From NCBI GenBank assembly GCA_008360955.1, contig LUCM01004650.1:339241-403240 (forward strand): 64,000 nucleotides of DNA. Direction: 5' to 3'. Source of the DNA: Fasciolopsis buskii (Eukaryota; Platyhelminthes; Trematoda; Plagiorchiida; Fasciolidae). The number at the start of each line of letters is the position of its first letter. Within the stretch, counting starts at the first letter, position 1. Of the stretch, positions 1 to 12,972 are shown one piece after another. The notes under the pieces were generated by a model. The model saw nothing but the letters and a program-made list of their open reading frames with translations, made no database searches and was not told the origin of the DNA. The position numbers were made by a program, and so were the translations under genes.

Positions 1-860
1 GGGTGTTGACTACTTATCTTTGAGATCAGTTGCCAAGTTAGAGATTCCATTCAAGTGCCATATCAGTCATAATGTTTGGCTTTGTACTGAAATAACTTGA
101 TTTCTGAATACGCTTGATAATCATGATCAAGCTACTACGTCAGTTGATAAAATCAATGTCTAAACTGACACAAACTGCAGCAGATAACTCTAGACATGCT
201 CTCAGCCATCTCATTTTTCCTTTCCAGTTTCGCTTTCATTCATGAACAGCCACGAACTGATTAACTAAATAATCTGCCTATTTAGTTTGCTCAGAAGGAA
301 TGGCATCATTGCGATAAACAGACGCGTAGTGACTTCTTAGTCAAAAAATGTGCTCCATTATGTGCCCTGTTTTGTGCACATAGTTGAGATTATTTGATTA
401 TTTTGCTGTCCATCGTAAACTCATAACTAAAAAACGAGGAGAAAAAGAGCAACACCGCCATGAACCATTGAGAAAGCTGTAGTGGTATGTTTCTACGTTT
501 TGCAGAATTGTCTACATATTAGGGCTGCCGAGCCCAAATCATTGCACATCGAACTGATCTGTGATTAAAAGGAAGCATTAATCTCCAGCCGTCCTATGTT
601 CCAAAGTGTAATCTTGTGCTCGCCACATTTAACAGTCTAGTCTATCCAATCAACCGTTCTGTTTGTCAGCCCGAACACTATTTAGTGCTTTCGAAACCAG
701 AATCCCAGTGAGCAATCCCTGCTGACCAGTAGTGTCGCATTGCAAACAGAACTCTTATTTGGGACCGTCGTACGCGATTCGCATCTACCACGTTCATCCT
801 TAATCCACTCTACTCTGTCCACATTTAAACTGACTGGATATAAATTGGTGAAGGATCGAA
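1..860. other. No gene recognised
   Basis: One pyrimidine-rich acceptor-like site ends at about 227 (TTTTTCCTTTCCAG), but the frames after it close within about a dozen codons. Confidence 0.5.
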
Positions 861-863
861 GTA

Positions 864-1355
864 TCACCAAACGACCCAATAATGATTTTCCGGATGCGGT
901 CTCAGGCAAATTGGTTCATCATGACACAGGCAAACTAATGTCCGCTTCGAGACACTAATTCCCGGTTCGCCTTTAAATTTCAGAAACATCTTGGCTCCAA
1001 GGCATGTGCAACTATGTGTATGCGGATCGTGTCTCCGGGACAGATTAATTTTTTTCAAATCAATCTGGGTGTAATTAATCGTGGCAAAACTTCTTCCCAT
1101 TTGTGCGAGATAAAGATTAATTGTCTTGTTCGTATGCACGGTGTCTGTTTCTTTAAGCACACAGGAATATGTGTTTCGTGTTTCACATTGTGTCCTAGTT
1201 GTCCAGTTGGGTTTTCCTTTAATTTCTATTAATTTACGGTCACTGCGGTTTAACATAATAAACATCAACGACGTATTCTTTGTACTTTTGATACTGATCC
1301 GTGGCAGATACTGGGAACGGAATTTCCAAGGCACTTCTTCGGTTAAAATGCGCAA
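864..1355 (-). CDS. Long minus-strand open frame, doubtful
   Basis: 163 codons are open on the minus strand, with no recognised domain. Two + strand frames are also open across 984-1359, one of them directly after an acceptor-like CTTTAAATTTCAG at 983. Low stop density in several frames suggests a composition effect. It is listed because a frame this long is only marginally expected by chance. Confidence 0.12.
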   Translation of the reverse strand: MRILTEEVPWKFRSQYLPRISIKSTKNTSLMFIMLNRSDRKLIEIKGKPNWTTRTQCETRNTYSCVLKETDTVHTNKTINLYLAQMGRSFATINYTQIDLKKINLSRRHDPHTHSCTCLGAKMFLKFKGEPGISVSKRTLVCLCHDEPICLRPHPENHYWVVW

Positions 1356-2056
1356 ATAGAAGAATAAGATTTAGTTGACCGCCTAGTGTACACTGGAATG
1401 TAGTTGCTCATACTATGGTCGAAAATTTGGAGCATCCATCCTATCGGACTAGTGGACCGAGATAGCTCCACACTTCACAATCTATCTCACATGCATCGCG
1501 AATTGAGTCAGTCTTTTTTCAATTCCATTAGGCAGTAACATGGATGCATTTATTGTGCGTGCTTTAAAGTACTTCCCGTCAGTGCATACTCCCTCCATTG
1601 CAAATTTTCTCCTCACTATTCCCTTCCGTCCAGCACTGTTCTCAGGATAGGCAGTATAAATGAAATCTAATAGTTCCATTTCACTCTCCAACAACATCGG
1701 GCGCTTCCTTTTAGCTAATAAGCAACTTTAACTTGCACATTGACGTACAATTTCCCATTCCGTCCTTTCTCTGACGGAACGGCATTGCTGGTCACGCAAG
1801 GCTTCAGTTTAATGAAACTAACGATGGTTATTATGCAAGTGTGTTTCGTACTAAGAAAGATTAACCTACCATGGACCAGTGGAGAGATTGAGGACAAAAT
1901 CATCAATTTGCACATTACTTTTTGTTCGCGAATTCATTCGATGTTGGACAGTTTTCCATGTAACAGCTCTGGATTGCCATCCTTGCTTAACGTTTGAAAA
2001 TTATGCCAATCTATGTCCAGTGAATGAAAACACAAAACCTCTTTTGATATACTTAC

Positions 2057-2142
2057 CTCAGGCATTTATGTAAATAAAGCTGCTGAATTGCGGAGATAGG
2101 TAACGGTAGTTTGCACTGAATGAGCACTTTTCCAACAAAATT
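2057..2142 (-). CDS. Candidate internal exon on the minus strand, unknown protein
   Basis: Read on the minus strand, an acceptor, TGTCATCACGATACCAG, precedes 28 open codons starting NFVGKVLIQCKLPLPISAIQ. A perfect donor follows, CTGAG then GTAAGT, at 2057/2056. It is the best minus-strand splice pair noticed. Confidence 0.2.
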
Positions 2143-2289
2143 CTGGTATCGTGATGACAAGCTTAAAACGAATGCTCTTAGGTACATCTTGTCGACATAT
2201 TTTCAGGCGAGACACTTAGTCCAAACATCACAAAATTACTTCGTTCAAACCTATCAAATTTCGGCTGTTTACAACTACTGAAAAGGAGA

Positions 2290-4335
2290 TAAAAGAAACG
2301 TCACATATAAAGAGTGCAGGCTAGACTAAGCCAAACTCATTAGACAAATTTTTCATTCTTCAAATAAATGGTGCATTAGGCGCAGGGGTTCAGTTTAAGC
2401 ATTAGTTTAGATCATTCAGACAAATAAACATGCAGGTCACTTTGTATGCTTCTGAATTCGTAGGAATTGATTTGAAATCGGTAGTAAATGTAATTACTAT
2501 ACCCAAAAATAGACCGCGTCGTAAGTGGTCAGAATGAAGAATCAGTGTGTATGCTTTCATTTTCAATCCAATGGCTGAAAACCTGGTGTACAAGATGTGT
2601 TAAGTTTGACTCTACATAATTTTTTTCAAAAATTGTTATAAAAAGATGATCTCACAATTTTCACAACATTATTTCTGCAAGGATGTTTGTCGATATGGCA
2701 GACAGTGATCCACAACTGCGCACAATCGTTCACGACAAAGATCACAAAACAAAAAGAGCACTGGCAACTTTTGAGAGTAAAGTTACTAATTTATGGAACC
2801 ATTTCTTTGCCAAACTTCGGCTCCGCAACCCGTCATAGGCATCAAACAATTTTGAACAAGTCAGTAAAACAAATCCATTCTCAGGAAGATATGAATCAAT
2901 AAGTGAATTTCGGAACGAGTTCAGTGTAAAACCTTTTTTCTGTCCATACATTTATCATCCCGTGCTGGATCATAGTTCATGTTAGATTGCAGTTTATAGT
3001 AATAATAATAATATTAATAAAAGCATCTTGTCTTCTTCAGTGTAAAGCATTAGTTATTTTCAAAGCCTCCACTTGTTGATGTTTTGTCAGCTGTCAGATG
3101 GACGCTATTTCGTCTCACTAACAACGGTCTGACGGTTTCTGAAAGTGTACAACACTATCTCAACCCTGGAGCCACGAGAACACTAGTTTGTCTGTTACCT
3201 CAGCGGCTGACAGAATGCAATTTGCCAGCATTTGGGTTAAGTTCCGCATTGAAACAAACCGGTAATTTCCTTCGTTGAACATCTCATCGCTAGAAATTAA
3301 CATTTAACTTTATCTGAGGAAGAATAACCTAGTAGGTTTAGGATTTTTCTCTACCCAATAACCGAAGTAAACAGCTTTGTCACCGCATGAACGACCAAAT
3401 TCTATAGAACAAGAACTAGTGAATACTGAAACTGTTTACCAAGAAAGTTCGGAATTCATCACAGTGGTGTTTGACTGTTGTGACTCTATGCGACTTTAGA
3501 AACGCAGCGAAACAAATTCCTTCCTATGGCTTTATTACTGATTTGTGGCGTCATTAACTTTATTCTCAATAACGTCAGCTCCGGTAGGATAAAACCATCA
3601 CGTGCTGCCGAAAGCTGTCACAGATCCACTCAATATTTCCATTGAGGGCATTTCCAAATAGCCACAATGCAACTACTACGCGACAGCCATTCCGAATCCT
3701 AGCTCGTTAAACACACATGCGTCAGCAGGAAAATGCTTACCGATTTATTCTCCTATTGCCCAATGCATTCCGGTACTACACTGTTCACCTAATGTATATT
3801 TCTTTTGTGCGGGTATCTGTCTGTCGTTTATGATTCAGCATATATACCTCAAATTTTCCGGGACTTCCTAGCTCTTTAACTATTTATTCACTCTCAATTG
3901 ATTTCCTGACCAGTGATTTGGCGGAATGCTCCCGATTATGTATGATTAAATAGTGAAAAGTCATTTATACTCAGGATTCGAGATACTCTAGGCAACACTG
4001 TTTTGCTTTCCTGCTGTTACTAATGGTTTCTTATTGACCTCTCGCAAAGCCGAAAGGCATTTGGAAAAGAACTGCTGTTTGTGGCCCCTGATAAGGCTAC
4101 CAGGATCTTATAAAATCACGAGTTTATTGCTCCAAGTTAGATTCCCTACTTATCGGTTTCTTATGAAGTAGTGTCGCGATCGAAAAGGCTTTAGAGGCAC
4201 TTTTGATCTTAAACTTCCACGAGAAGTGTTAGCTACTTCGTTTCCGCGCCAAAACTGAAAAGTTATTCAGGAAACCTGTCAGTTGATATAGTTCAGAATG
4301 CTTTGAAATTCACAAGATAATGTGTTTCAACCAAT
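2290..4335. other. No gene recognised
   Basis: AT-rich sequence with an AAT microsatellite at 3001. An acceptor ending at 2206 opens a 24-codon frame that ends in TGA, but nothing else supports it. Confidence 0.5.
3001..3019. repeat. (AAT)n microsatellite
   Basis: A short run of AAT units with one interruption. Confidence 0.7.
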
Positions 4336-4340
4336 TCCAG

Positions 4341-4410
4341 AAAGGACCTATAATTTTGTTCCCGAATGAAAATTTGCAAAGCTGTTTATCGACTAGAATC
4401 CAAGCAGAAA
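4341..4410 (+). CDS. Candidate internal exon, unknown protein
   Basis: The acceptor TGTTTCAACCAATTCCAG ends at 4340, and the donor AGAAA followed by GTGAGC is at 4410/4411. The 23 codons begin KGPIILFPNENLQSCLSTRI. Weak evidence. Confidence 0.18.
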
Positions 4411-4929
4411 GTGAGCGTACGTCTGAACCGCCTAGGGTTTCGTTCTAGTAGCTGTGACAGGCCTTTTTCTGTGTATCTCTAGAAACAATGATGCTGGCTT
4501 ATTCCACCAGAATTTGCCATTACAACGATAAAGAAACTGAATAGAAAGAGCAGTTAAAAGTTCTACACTACACCAAAAAGAAATGACGCTTTCTGAGTGC
4601 CGATATGCTGCAGAGCAACAAATGAGGAAAAGTTCAGCGAGAATCAGTTGGTCACAATGCTGCCAAGGGTTATCGCATTCTCGATCGGACCAGTAAAACG
4701 AAGGCTGTGGTCACATTACGCAATTGAAAAACCTCTCGGCTAATTGCTGCTTGGCAGTGAGATAGTAGTAAAAACGGTAAAACGTCAAAGAAAATAACTA
4801 CCCAAGCCCCTCTATTTGTTTTAACCTGCCTGCGAAATTTGTTCTTTGTAACACATCGGACAGCAAGTTGCTCCAAAGAAGCGAACATGTGAAACTTTTG
4901 AAATTGATGGCTACAGCATCTCAAAAGCC

Positions 4930-7020
4930 AGCACTCGGAACTCCATTTCCTCAGTCAGTTTTCATTCAATTTCTTATCCAATCTTTGTCTCTGGTTTCAC
5001 CATTTACACTTCAAATGGCGCGCCTTCTTCAGGTCCATCTATATTACGCTAACGTTTCTCCATGTTTTGCACCAATTCCCCATCGGTTTTTGCTCTTTGA
5101 CCTAAGATTGATACTTCTTCCTAATCCACACGGGTTGCAATCTTGGTCCTAACCCTTCATCAATCTGTATACTTTCAAAAATACAGTCAGTTTGAAATCA
5201 AGTTGGTCATACTTCCTTGGATAGAGCGAATCACATTCACGTACTGTACGACGGCCGACGATGACTCACAAGGCAGACGCTGTCTCGACACCAACTAGCC
5301 CCACCAAATCTGTAGTGAACAAGTAGGAACTAAGCAACGAAATATAAAGACAAAACATTCAAATAGGAGAACCAAGATATATTCTCAATTTTGGCGACCG
5401 ACTACATAACCAGCATTGATCAGAAAGATAGCAGGTGGGCCCCAGTTAATCACATGTCTATCGTAATGCAAACCTATAAATTCCAGGTATGATTCACACA
5501 TTTTGACACAAAATCATTGTTAAATTATCTTCGGATCACCAGATGAGGCTACTCTAAAGGCACACTTGCGCACACATTGATCCGTTGGAAGTTCCGATAT
5601 ACTAAATGTTTGAGAAAAAGTTTAGCGGTCACAAGTGTGGCCCACCACTTGTGGGACAAATAATTCAGGCGAAATTCGAAATCTGCTGAGTTCAACATAT
5701 TAACGGTCCGTCATTCAGTTTTGTGATCTAGAGAACCAAAGAATTTATAATTCATTTTCGTTACATCATACTTGAAGAAATGCAACTGGACAGGCGTGTT
5801 CCATGGTTTCTGGTGTCCACCGCAATCAAGAAATTTTCAATGGGAAAGTCCCGCAGAGTTGTTAAGTTTGACAACTTATTCCGGCAGTAGATTAATTGTT
5901 AGTTTTAATTTTATTCAAAAGAGTCCACGACGCTGAGTATCGGCTTTGAGCCGTACACAAATATTGATCATTAGGTGTTGCATCACTTGCTGCTAACGTT
6001 TAGTAGACCACAGAGAAACAGCCTTGCTACGCTAGAGATTATAACGATCGTCCAACGATCTTTCACACAGTGTTAGCATCCCACTCCAAACACAGGGAAC
6101 GTAAGGTTGTGCAACATTTTTGACAAGTATGAAATGGCTCCAAAGTGTTCCCGCGGTATATTTGTATGCATGTACGACCATATATCTAAATAAGTTAAAC
6201 TTATCACGCAAAATGCTTTAACGTTTTACTGGGCTAACCATTCGCCTTCAGATTTTCATAATAGATACCAACCTATCTGGTAACCTCAAATCTTGTTCTG
6301 TTCCAACCCATATTGAGGGAGAAAATCGGAAATCATAAAAATATTCCAAAAGTTGATGAAATACGAGAAAATGAATAATATGGACCTAGTAAATGTGTTT
6401 GAGATTTGTCGCGCAAACTGTCGGGTATGGGTCTCTGGCACGTGTCTTTCTATATAATTAGCGGTAAGAAAAGGATTAGTTGGGATCTGCTAATGGTATC
6501 CTAAAATGACCTGGAAATAATGGTTCTTAAGTAGTGTATAATATGCTGAAACTTAGTCTACCTTTGGAATCTACGAGTTTCTGTCAAAACCGGTTTGGGG
6601 TCAATAGTTGAGCGGACTGAGCACTGCCGGCGAGTGATAGGGACTCGTCCAAACATGCTGTTACTTACACTTCATCCTCTCTTTGAGAATTCACAGTAAA
6701 ACTCATCTCTAGTTTCTTGTCCTCAAGCACCACCTACTTTAAAGTAGCCATCAAAAGTGGCGTTTACCTCCACCAGGCCAAGTGGCTGTGAAATATAAAC
6801 TCAGTCAACTCAAGATTAAGGACAAAATACATTAGCATTCATATTACTTGAAGGACTCTGATTTCGTTAAATACCTTCGGGATGAATTGGATCTGTTGCT
6901 AAGTTTACTCAGAGCCCGAGCTCTTGCTACTGACTACTAGCCTCTTTTGGGAGCACCCTGATTTTGTGTAATGGTAAAAAGAACCGCTTATCAAACGTGT
7001 TGGTTTGCCCACGCTGCAAC
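4930..7020. other. No gene recognised
   Basis: Only short open frames and scattered splice-like sites. Confidence 0.5.
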
Positions 7021-7026
7021 GGTTAG

Positions 7027-7605
7027 TCTAATGTCGGCATTTATTTGTGCTTCACGGAAGCCCGTAGACCACTGGCTTTGAACGTTTCGCATTTATGTGT
7101 TCGTTGGCATAAAGCATTCGACTTTCAACCCTTAGAAAACTCGAGGAAAGATTGTGAAATGGCTAAAAGTCTTGTTCTTGATGTGATGAACATTGTGGTA
7201 ACCGTTCACAGCTTTGCTCTATTACGCTATGTGGTTACGGTGCAATTCGTTTTATGTCAAAATACTAGAAGAGTTAATCCGCACTGCATTGCTTCACAAT
7301 CTTCTACTGCCCGCGCAACTAGCACCGGAGTTTTCAAGGGTGAACCTTTGCCTCAAAAGAATAACCTTTTGGGGATAGCGCCAGGTTTCCATTCCCATTT
7401 GTTTCCATTTAATCGTTTCAAAATGCCCCTGACATACAATTACGTGTACAGGTCTCTCCTCTGCCGAGGTTTGATTTTGAAAACCTTGCTGCAGTTGGGA
7501 TTCTTTTCACGAATTAGGATACAAATCGACCGTTATGTTGTTTACAGAATTTATCGTGGTTGTTTTCACCTGACACATGACCATCGTAACTTAGCGATCA
7601 TTCAG
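7027..7605 (+). CDS. Candidate long internal exon, unknown protein
   Basis: This frame is open for 199 codons (7027-7623), one of the two longest in the window. At about 6% stops per codon, a frame this long is not expected by chance in 64 kb. A good donor, CATTCAG followed by GTGAAT, lies at 7605/7606, only six codons before the stop. The middle is hydrophobic (SLVLDVMNIVVTVHSFALLR, then YVVTVQFVLC) and the end is basic (SRIRIQIDRYVVYRIYRG). The upstream acceptor is weak. No family is recognised. It could also be a relic of an old element. Confidence 0.3.
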
Positions 7606-8958
7606 GTGAATCTTGGAGTCTGATAATTTCAAAATTTCGAGGGTATTGGTAATCAGTAACCGAATCGGGTCGAATGATTATATCGTCCCAATCTTGTATC
7701 TACGCCATCGAGCAGATTGGTAAACGAAATTAAAAATTTCTTCATAATTCGGACCATGTCGATTAGTCTAAGTCAAACCTTTCGTGAAAAATGACTAGTA
7801 GCCCTTTCACAATCAGTGGTCTTTGAAGGACAATCTAGAACCATTTATTGGAGTAACAAATAGATAAAAGGGTATAGGCTATGTGCATACGTTATTGTTC
7901 TTCGTTGAGTATGGGCATATATGTATATTTCTTGACATTAGAAAACTTTTGTAAGCAACCTGATTGTTTCTTTAACAAAATAACTTGACAACTCTGAGGC
8001 GAGATAAATCGAGTGCACAAGAGTGCAAAACGAAAGCAAATGAAAAAACAATCAAATTTAAATCGCGATTTGGTTCCATTTATGCTTTTGCCGAGCACCA
8101 GACTGCCTGAATTTGGCACAAGTTAATTTTTTTCCGGAAATACATATATACACCTAATGTCATTTCGAAAACAAACCTGTCGAATACCAGATCCGGTAGA
8201 CGAGTGTGAATGTCAGTTTGTCAAAAAGCCTCACGCACTGAGTGGCCCGAATTCTGCAAAAATGAACGGACTACAGCTACACAAGATTCAGTAATTCGGC
8301 TAAAATGTCCATTTAGGAAATATGCAAAGGGTGCGAATGGAACAAGGCACAGAGCTATGAAGTTCAGTTCCAAAAAGCCGGAGAGTTTTAGGAGTGGTCC
8401 ATACCTAGAATAACGCAGTAATATATGAAGTTGGAAGCAACTGTTGGCAGTGTTTGAAACCGTCTCGGTTGTTCTGTCTGAGAAGGTATGCATCATTCTT
8501 TCTATACTGGGCCGAATATGCGTGCATCTCAGTTTGGCATCTAGACTTTAAAGGACAAACTTGGAAAAACTAACTCTGGGCTGGGATTGAAAATTCACTG
8601 GAATCCCTTTTTGCAAAGGTGTGAAAACACGTCAAGGGAATTTGGGCGGATTTGACTTAGGCCAAGCTAGAGAGAGACATTCGACTTGCATTATTTCATG
8701 GTCAGTGGCGAAGTCTTTGATTATGGCCGTGGTGTTTGAACATCTCCGGGAGGATGACAAATAACCGGCTGTATATTCTCTGGTTTTTCTGTCCCGTTCT
8801 TCATTATGCACTGCAAACTGATGTTGTTCCAGTAAATTAAAGCAATCCATGACAACACATGCGAAAGAATTGCTAAAATCCTTCAAAGGAACTAATACGC
8901 TTAACTGTATACGTTCGCTTCGCAAAACGGTATAAAATAAACCGAAAAGAATTTTCAG

Positions 8959-9033
8959 TATATCCAGAGGTCTGCTGTATTTGATGAAAAACCCATTAAT
9001 GTTATTTATACTCGCGTGGTGATCAGCAACAAC
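8959..9033 (+). CDS. Candidate internal exon, unknown protein
   Basis: The acceptor CCGAAAAGAATTTTCAG ends at 8958, and the donor AAC followed by GTAAGT is at 9033/9034. The 25 codons between are in phase 0 and begin YIQRSAVFDEKPINVIYTRV. Short open exons of this size occur by chance, so the call depends on the sites. Confidence 0.25.
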
Positions 9034-10204
9034 GTAAGTTCTCTATTGAGTAAATTTTATTTGTTGTCTGACCTATGAACATTAAAAGAGAGTTAGTTTG
9101 GCGACGACAGAAGATGGATTAGTTAGACTCGGCAGTTCCTCTAGGCAACGCGTTGATCTTCATGTTTCTCAACGAAAGCGCTTTTCAGTGCGCAAATTTT
9201 ACCTAAATTATTCCATGAAAGCTAGCACGATTTTCTTGATGTAATTCTAGGACTCTTGGAAAACCATCCAGACGGTTTTATCATGTATAGTTGTAGGTGA
9301 TTCTATTCGGCTTGGTGTTAGTTCTTTCATTTCTTTTAGTCTGATAAATATCGTTAAAGTTATCACTAGAATGAACGCATTTATCGAACTTTTGCATGCA
9401 ACTAACCAAGATTTTTCACCAATTTATTTCCATCGGATCACGAACAAAAACAACGTTCTTCGCAAGATTTATAGCCGCCCTAATCATCGGCATTTCACGC
9501 AGTCTTGTGAAAATAAAATTTGCAAGATCAGTTTTTTCCCGAATCTTCTATGTGGTTAACGAGATGGCGAGTCAGACAAACCTTTCGCGAATCTTAGATA
9601 CTGCTGTTTCTGGGATCAAATAACACGTCATATGACCTTTTGCGCTAACGTCAGCTCTACTCTCCACATTCGCCCGAATCACTTCAGATCCCCTTGGTTA
9701 AATTGAATTGGTCGTTGGAACTAATAGGCTTTTAAACGGAAAGATCGTACAACGGTCAAGCAACTAACGAAACTAGCGAAGATGGAGCTGTCCAAACTAC
9801 TACACCACAAAACTTTTAGGACATCCGGAGATTACTCAAAAGCTTACATGGAGCTTCCTCTGTTTGTTGGTATGTTGGTACGGATGTTGGAGCTCCCAGT
9901 ATATAATTCAACAACGAAGCCGTGTTCTCAAGTTGTCCCGTCACCATAGGTTTCTCGTCGTAGGTGCCTTCATCTTCGTTTTTCACCCCTGAATTTCGTG
10001 AAGAATTTATTTTTCTAAACCCTATAAAATATTGAATATCGGACCGGCTCAGCCATATAGTCATCCAGGAGTTTGTAGACACACTATCCTGCAACCTTTT
10101 TGTGCAGTTTACCAAATGCATACATGACAAAAAATTCTGACTACTACTGCCCAAATTCTGTCTGGTTGTCTTTAATTTAGTTACCTTGGAATTTCTGTCT
10201 TACG

Positions 10205-11200
10205 TCTTCCCTACGCGTTTCTGACTTCCAGCAGTTTGCTTATCGACAACCCAGATCAATCTGCAATGTCCTGGTTACCCTTACACAATTTCTTTGACTT
10301 TGATCAACAAGAGTAAATGAGTGAATTTTTGCTTCCTCGACTACAAGAAAAAGTTGCTCACATTGCTCTCCCGGTCAGAGGTGTAGAGCCTTCCCTTGTT
10401 TCCCGCCTAAATGATGATTTCCGACACGGACAATAATTTACCCGTTTTAATGGCGCCACTTCCTCCGTTGTTCCCTCTACCCTTGGAATTCCCAAAGGTG
10501 CCATATTGTCCCGGTTTCCTTCCTCTGTCTTCTCATATTCTAACCCAACCCACAAACATAAGCTCCTCGTCAAGTACTCAGATGATATATTTCTTCGTTT
10601 ACCCTATTCTCGTCAGGCTTTAATTTCGGATTAACAAAATGGTATCACAAAATTTTCAGAATGGTCCAACAAACGTCCTTTTGTCAATCCCCCCAAAAAA
10701 TGTGCAGACATTTTATTTTCCCGTATGAAAATATGAAAACGCTCCACTCGTAATGATACGCACTCCGGTTTCTGTTCATGGGAAACAACTGACTCATCAA
10801 GATTCAGCAAAGTATCCTGGCGTGGTACCAGACCGAACAGGTGCAAGTTCATCTCATGTGAAGCACATTTTTGCCCAAATCAGGGCTCTCTCGTTTAACG
10901 ATTTCCGTCTTTAATGCAACCACGTAATCACAAACTAGATCAAAAGTTTTGTTTATTCATTGCTTACCTCCTTAGCTTAACGAATCTCCCCGTCTTTTTT
11001 TCTTATCACTTATCAAATTATGCCGGATTACGTTCTACAACCCTCTTGTCCCTGCGCTCTTGTAGCGATTTATCTGCACAACTATTAGTTGAATCCATTA
11101 TTACGTCTCAAAGCCTGTCAAAAGCTTTCCACAAGAATAGTCATTAACTTCTCGCAGCCTAAACAGGAACTCGGTGAAGTGCATTTTCTTCTATGCCAAA
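10205..11200 (+). mobile_element. CR1/Jockey-like LINE, decayed reverse transcriptase region
   Basis: This is a fragment of a non-LTR retrotransposon open reading frame, recognised by ordered reverse transcriptase blocks on the + strand. A QFAYRQPRS block starts at about 10232 and is followed in the same frame by an FLDY catalytic block near 10334. After a frameshift come GIPKGAI at about 10485 and KYSDD at 10572-10586, which corresponds to the catalytic YADD box. A further frame gives EWSNK followed by a PPKKC-type segment near 10660-10720. The C-terminal part, 10914-11147, carries the LDQKFCL and LLVESIITSQ blocks typical of the region after the reverse transcriptase. Several stops and frameshifts make it non-functional. 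No endonuclease, untranslated ends or target-site duplications were found, so the true borders are uncertain. It differs in sequence from the relic at 40-42 kb and is on the opposite strand. Confidence 0.8.
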
Positions 11201-12522
11201 AAAATATTACATGAGCTACTTTGAAGGTATTCATTATAAACTAAATCTGGAAGCAAAATGATTTGCACGTACTAGATTAACGTAACACAGTTTTTCTGAA
11301 GGAATTGTGAGTTTGCATATTATATTCACCTAGAAATAGTCATTTTCAATCCGGAATTCGCTTGCACACGATTTCGATCCACATCTTAGCCACTTGTTTT
11401 TATCTGGACTTTTGCTAATGACCTCTTTTGGTGGAAGGTGTCAGTTTTGCGCTCGATCTTTGGTGTGCAAACTGACATCAAGCCAGCTCTCAGCCAAACG
11501 AGCAGGTGTCATAAAATGAGGGGTTCATTAATATTTCCGATTGGTTTGCAGTTTCGTCTGTGGAATGAAATCAATGATTGTTTTGTCAAGGGTAGGAATC
11601 AAATCATGCGAAAGCGAGTTTTACCAGGTGGAATTCTTGTTTCTTGAGTAATGTTTTTGTGATAATCTTGATAATACCGATGGGCTGCCCGTATACCTCA
11701 TGACTTTTGTCTTCCTCGATTCACATTTCGTGGTTGACACAATGGGCAGTGCATTTTTGTACCGTTACTTCTTGTTGAATGATGTGCTGTGAAAAGCAAT
11801 TTCACTTTGGTTTGCCATTGATAACACATAACTGTTTTTACAGGTCTCCGAGTTGTGTTACCCGTTCCCTATGCCATTATGCAAAATAGGTTTACGTAAC
11901 TAGGATCGTCTCATGTGAACACTTAATAAAGTGGCATTTATTCAATCGCCGCATTGTTTAAAATCGAATGTAAAGAGTATTGTGAGCAGGAAAACAGAAT
12001 TTGTCATAGCGTGCGACCACTTCCTACGGGTAATGGTTAGATGGTGGGTCACATTATTCGTTACCCATAGAATCAACACTTCTGGGTTAGTTTAAGCCTC
12101 CACAAAATTCATCAAACTTCAAGCTATAGACTGTAGATTCTATGTGTTTGTCACGTATGGCAGTTCCCGTACTGTCTAGTTTGAACATGTCCCAATGTTG
12201 TTTGCTCATTTCCCGTATGATAAGAAGGCACATTAAGTTAACGGGGTATGTGTAAAACCATAAACTAACTAAATACTATCCCTGGCAGACGGAGTGAGGG
12301 ATTAAACAATTCGCAATCACGTGCCATATCACTCGGGTTTGTCAAACACACCGATCAAACAACTACTCGTTTCTGTGTTCAGAGCAATCACGTGGCTCGT
12401 TGTTCTGTTCTAACCCGTGTTCACAATTTCCAGAATGATCTAAAATTATACTGTCACGTTCCCTAGTCATACACGGTACTGCAAACACTCCGGGCGCAGA
12501 ATCAAATGGTATTATCGCATGA

Positions 12523-12972
12523 TACGCATTCAGCGAATTTCAATGTGCCAACCAGCGTGACCAGATGATTTCATTGAAGGACAAAAGAAACTTCCGTTTG
12601 CCTATTCTAGTACACGAAATAACTAATGCACTGGATTGCAAGTATTTCATGAAAGGTTCGCCAAGTCTGGTGAAAATAATTTTCCTTTGCATACTCATTG
12701 TCAGTCACCTACTGGGAAACACGTTGGTGCTACAATCTTTGCTTTTGATTCCAAGACAAAAACAGTTGCACAAAAACTTCCATTCATCGTGCTGTCCCAG
12801 AACGTGGTTGAAGTCGCTCACTGACCAGATTTTATCATCTGACCAAAATGCAGAACGTGAGGCTGACTTTATCGATCAGTGTGCAGTCAGGTATTACGGA
12901 TTTTCACCGTCAAATTCCATTCCAGAGCTTGGTTTTTCAAAGACTGTCCCTTTGCCGAGACAAGTCAGGTAA
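12523..12972 (+). CDS. Candidate exon region, unknown protein
   Basis: A 149-codon frame ends near a strong donor, GTCAG followed by GTAAAA, at 12968/12969. An acceptor, CATACTCATTGTCAG, ends at 12704 and would give a 264-base exon with equal phases at both ends. A second overlapping frame (about 12630-12824) also reads like protein, with KHVGATIFAFDSKTKTVAQK, so the correct frame is unclear. No family is recognised. Confidence 0.2.
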   Translation, partial: YAFSEFQCANQRDQMISLKDKRNFRLPILVHEITNALDCKYFMKGSPSLVKIIFLCILIVSHLLGNTLVLQSLLLIPRQKQLHKNFHSSCCPRTWLKSLTDQILSSDQNAEREADFIDQCAVRYYGFSPSNSIPELGFSKTVPLPRQVR

